The translations under genes were made by a program, and so were the position numbers. From Curtobacterium flaccumfaciens (GTDB lineage Bacteria; Actinomycetota; Actinomycetes; Actinomycetales; Microbacteriaceae), in the NCBI RefSeq assembly GCF_013359815.1, contig NZ_JABMCF010000028.1, positions 57,467 through 121,466 of the forward strand: 64,000 nt of DNA. The letters are read 5' to 3'. The stretch's first letter is position 1, and each line of letters opens with the position of its first letter. This document shows positions 62,679-64,000 of the stretch, piece by piece. Below the pieces are notes generated by a model, which did not search any database, had not been told where the DNA came from, and saw only the letters and a program-made list of their open reading frames with translations.

Positions 62679-63878
62679 TCAGGCCGCCGTGCGCTCGCGC
62701 CCGCCCACCGCCGCCTGCACCCGCTGCTCGAACGCCTCGAGCTCGTCGACCACGGCCGGTGCGACCCACGCCCGGTCTCGGAGACGATCGGTGACCGGAC
62801 GGAGCACTCCCGCCAGCACCAGGTCGTGGGTGACGCGCTCGACCTCGTCGGTGGTGAGCAGGGTGTCCAGGTGCGCTTCGGTCAGGACGGGGTCGTCGGC
62901 GAGCGCACGGCCGACGACGGCGTGCGGGCCCGAGGCGCAGGGGCCGACGGACCGACCGGCGTCGTGCTCGGCGAGCAGCAGGGCGTTCAGGGTCGCCTCA
63001 TCACAGACCGTCCCGATCGCGAGGGCCAGGTCGACCACGAACCCGGTGACCTTGCCGTCGCGGTACTGCTCGAGGTGCCGGAAGTACCGCCGCCGATCCG
63101 CCGCGAGCGCGGTGGCCACCGGTGCCGTGACCGTGGTCGTCACCCCGCGACGCCGGAGCACGGCACCGATCAGCGCGCGCCCGATCCGACCGTTGCCGTC
63201 GGTGAACGGGTGGATCGACTCGAACTGCGCGTGGGCGATCGCGGCCTGGGCGATCGGGTGCAGGTCCACACGGTGCACGAACGCGAACAGGTCGGCCATC
63301 AGCGGTGCCACGAGCTCGGGCGGTGGTGGCACGTACACGGCATCGCGGGGCGTGGCACCGCCGCCGATCCAGTTCTGCACGTCGCGGTACCGGCCGGCGT
63401 ACCGTCCGTCCACCGGGTCGTCGCGCATCAGCAGGCGGTGTGCCTCGAGCAGGGAGGCCTCGGTGACGGTGCCCGAGTCCGCTCCGGACACCAGGTGCTC
63501 GACAGCGCCGCCGGCCCGGACGACCGCGGTGGCACCGGCGTTCGCCCGGATGCCGACGAGGGCCCGTGCCAGGTCGTCGATCGACGCGGACTCGTCCTCG
63601 ATCCGCGACGACGCCACGGCTTCGGTCCGGCCGAGCACGGACCCGAGCGGCGCGAGCCGGGAGCCGTGGTGGACGTCGAGGGCGCGCAGGGCCGTGGCGC
63701 TCCGGTCGAGTAGCGCGACGGTGTCGTCGTCGGGCGTCCACCGGGCCCTCGCGATGGACGGGGGCAGCGACACCCGCACGGTGGTCACCAGCCGGTCGTC
63801 ACGGCACCCGCGGACGGTGCTCCGCCACGGTCGCTCGTTGCGTTCGTGCGTGGGCCAGGTGTCGCTCCGGTGTGCCAT
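62679..63878 (-). CDS. Fic-domain protein (AMP-transferase family)
   Basis: 399 residues. The Fic core motif HPFTDGNGRIGR is at residues 223-234, with catalytic His223, so AMP transfer (or another nucleotide modification) is expected. An N-terminal inhibitory helix reads VASSRIEDESAS (residues 88-99); Ser90-x3-Glu94 fits the class II pattern [S/T]xxxE[G/N], except that Asp95 replaces Gly/Asn. The C-terminal part (about 320-399) looks like a winged helix, common in class II Fic proteins. TACCGT six bases before ATG 63878 supports this start. No antitoxin gene is adjacent. Confidence 0.9.
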   Translation of the reverse strand: MAHRSDTWPTHERNERPWRSTVRGCRDDRLVTTVRVSLPPSIARARWTPDDDTVALLDRSATALRALDVHHGSRLAPLGSVLGRTEAVASSRIEDESASIDDLARALVGIRANAGATAVVRAGGAVEHLVSGADSGTVTEASLLEAHRLLMRDDPVDGRYAGRYRDVQNWIGGGATPRDAVYVPPPPELVAPLMADLFAFVHRVDLHPIAQAAIAHAQFESIHPFTDGNGRIGRALIGAVLRRRGVTTTVTAPVATALAADRRRYFRHLEQYRDGKVTGFVVDLALAIGTVCDEATLNALLLAEHDAGRSVGPCASGPHAVVGRALADDPVLTEAHLDTLLTTDEVERVTHDLVLAGVLRPVTDRLRDRAWVAPAVVDELEAFEQRVQAAVGGRERTAA

Positions 63879-63884
63879 CCCGCG

Positions 63885-63890
63885 ACGGTA
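63885..63890 (-). promoter_or_regulatory. -10 element of leaderless fic
   Basis: TACCGT on the minus strand ends six bases before the ATG at 63878. Confidence 0.5.
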
Positions 63891-63929
63891 GAGCCACCCG
63901 GACGCTCGACGCCAGGAATCGGTATTTCG

Positions 63930-64000
63930 CCCGCTCGCCGCCTGCCGCCGCGGGCCCGCCCGGCGCCGCCGCCCGACCCCCCCCCCGCCCCGCCCGCGCC
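63930..64000. other. Low-complexity GC-only sequence at the window end
   Basis: The last about 65 bases consist almost only of G and C, including a run of ten C (63977-63986). No gene is visible. It may be a contig end of poor quality rather than genuine sequence. Confidence 0.5.

Noticed and set aside
62679..63878. Toxin-antitoxin pair with the Fic gene
   Set aside because: No small antitoxin gene is adjacent; the inhibitory helix is inside the Fic protein itself.

Overview
The window looks like one contiguous piece of a very GC-rich actinobacterial chromosome, most likely from the family Microbacteriaceae and plausibly the genus Curtobacterium. That placement is an inference from gene content and order: tig-clpP1-clpP2-clpX; a translational-type T-box in front of a long IleRS; folC-DUF4233-ndk; rplU-rpmA-obg-proB-proA-nadD-rsfS; a mycoredoxin gene; an ImuA/ImuB/DnaE2 mutasome with actinobacterial LexA boxes; and frequent GTG/TTG and leaderless starts. 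There is no phage, transposase, CRISPR array or plasmid module. Almost all of it is core or housekeeping DNA.

Layout. 0-9 kb: end of trigger factor, the ClpP1/ClpP2/ClpX protease, a YcnI/CopC-type envelope copper pair, an M3 peptidase, and a TetR regulator divergent from a haloperoxidase-like hydrolase with two matching operators. 9-21 kb: valS, a ProP-type osmolyte transporter, a compact peptide/nickel-type ABC importer (lipoprotein, two permeases, fused double ATPase) divergent from a TetR gene, and a cation diffusion facilitator. 21-29 kb: T-box-ileS, folC, DUF4233, ndk, then two DsbA-like membrane-anchored thioredoxins facing each other, the second in an operon with a VKOR-type reoxidase. 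29-45 kb: RNase E/G with a long leader, a membrane protein, DUF4031, ribosomal proteins L21/L27, Obg, proline synthesis (ProB, ProA), NadD, RsfS, tRNA-Ala(GGC), an aldose-1-epimerase-like protein and PabB. 44.6-50.6 kb: the SOS mutagenesis operon imuA-imuB-dnaE2. 50.6-64 kb: a two-component system, a FUSC/ArAE-type membrane protein, an aminoglycoside-phosphotransferase-fold protein, a SNF2 helicase with a long leader, mycoredoxin, a CYTH-CHAD protein, oligopeptidase B and a Fic protein.

Three patterns recur. Many genes begin exactly six bases after a TANNNT-like -10 element, which implies leaderless mRNAs. Intergenic DNA carries several families of short GC-rich palindromic repeats, and some of these also sit inside disordered or linker parts of coding sequences. 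Convergent genes are usually separated by one long perfect hairpin that should terminate transcription both ways.

No wholly new multi-gene system is evident. The observations most worth following are the structured leader of the SNF2 helicase with two mutually exclusive pairings, the RNase E without its zinc-link cysteines, the CYTH-CHAD protein lacking the ExExK lysine, the Fic protein with an altered inhibitory motif, and the coding-sequence invasions by REP-like repeats. The last bases (poly-C and GC-only sequence) may be a contig-end artefact.
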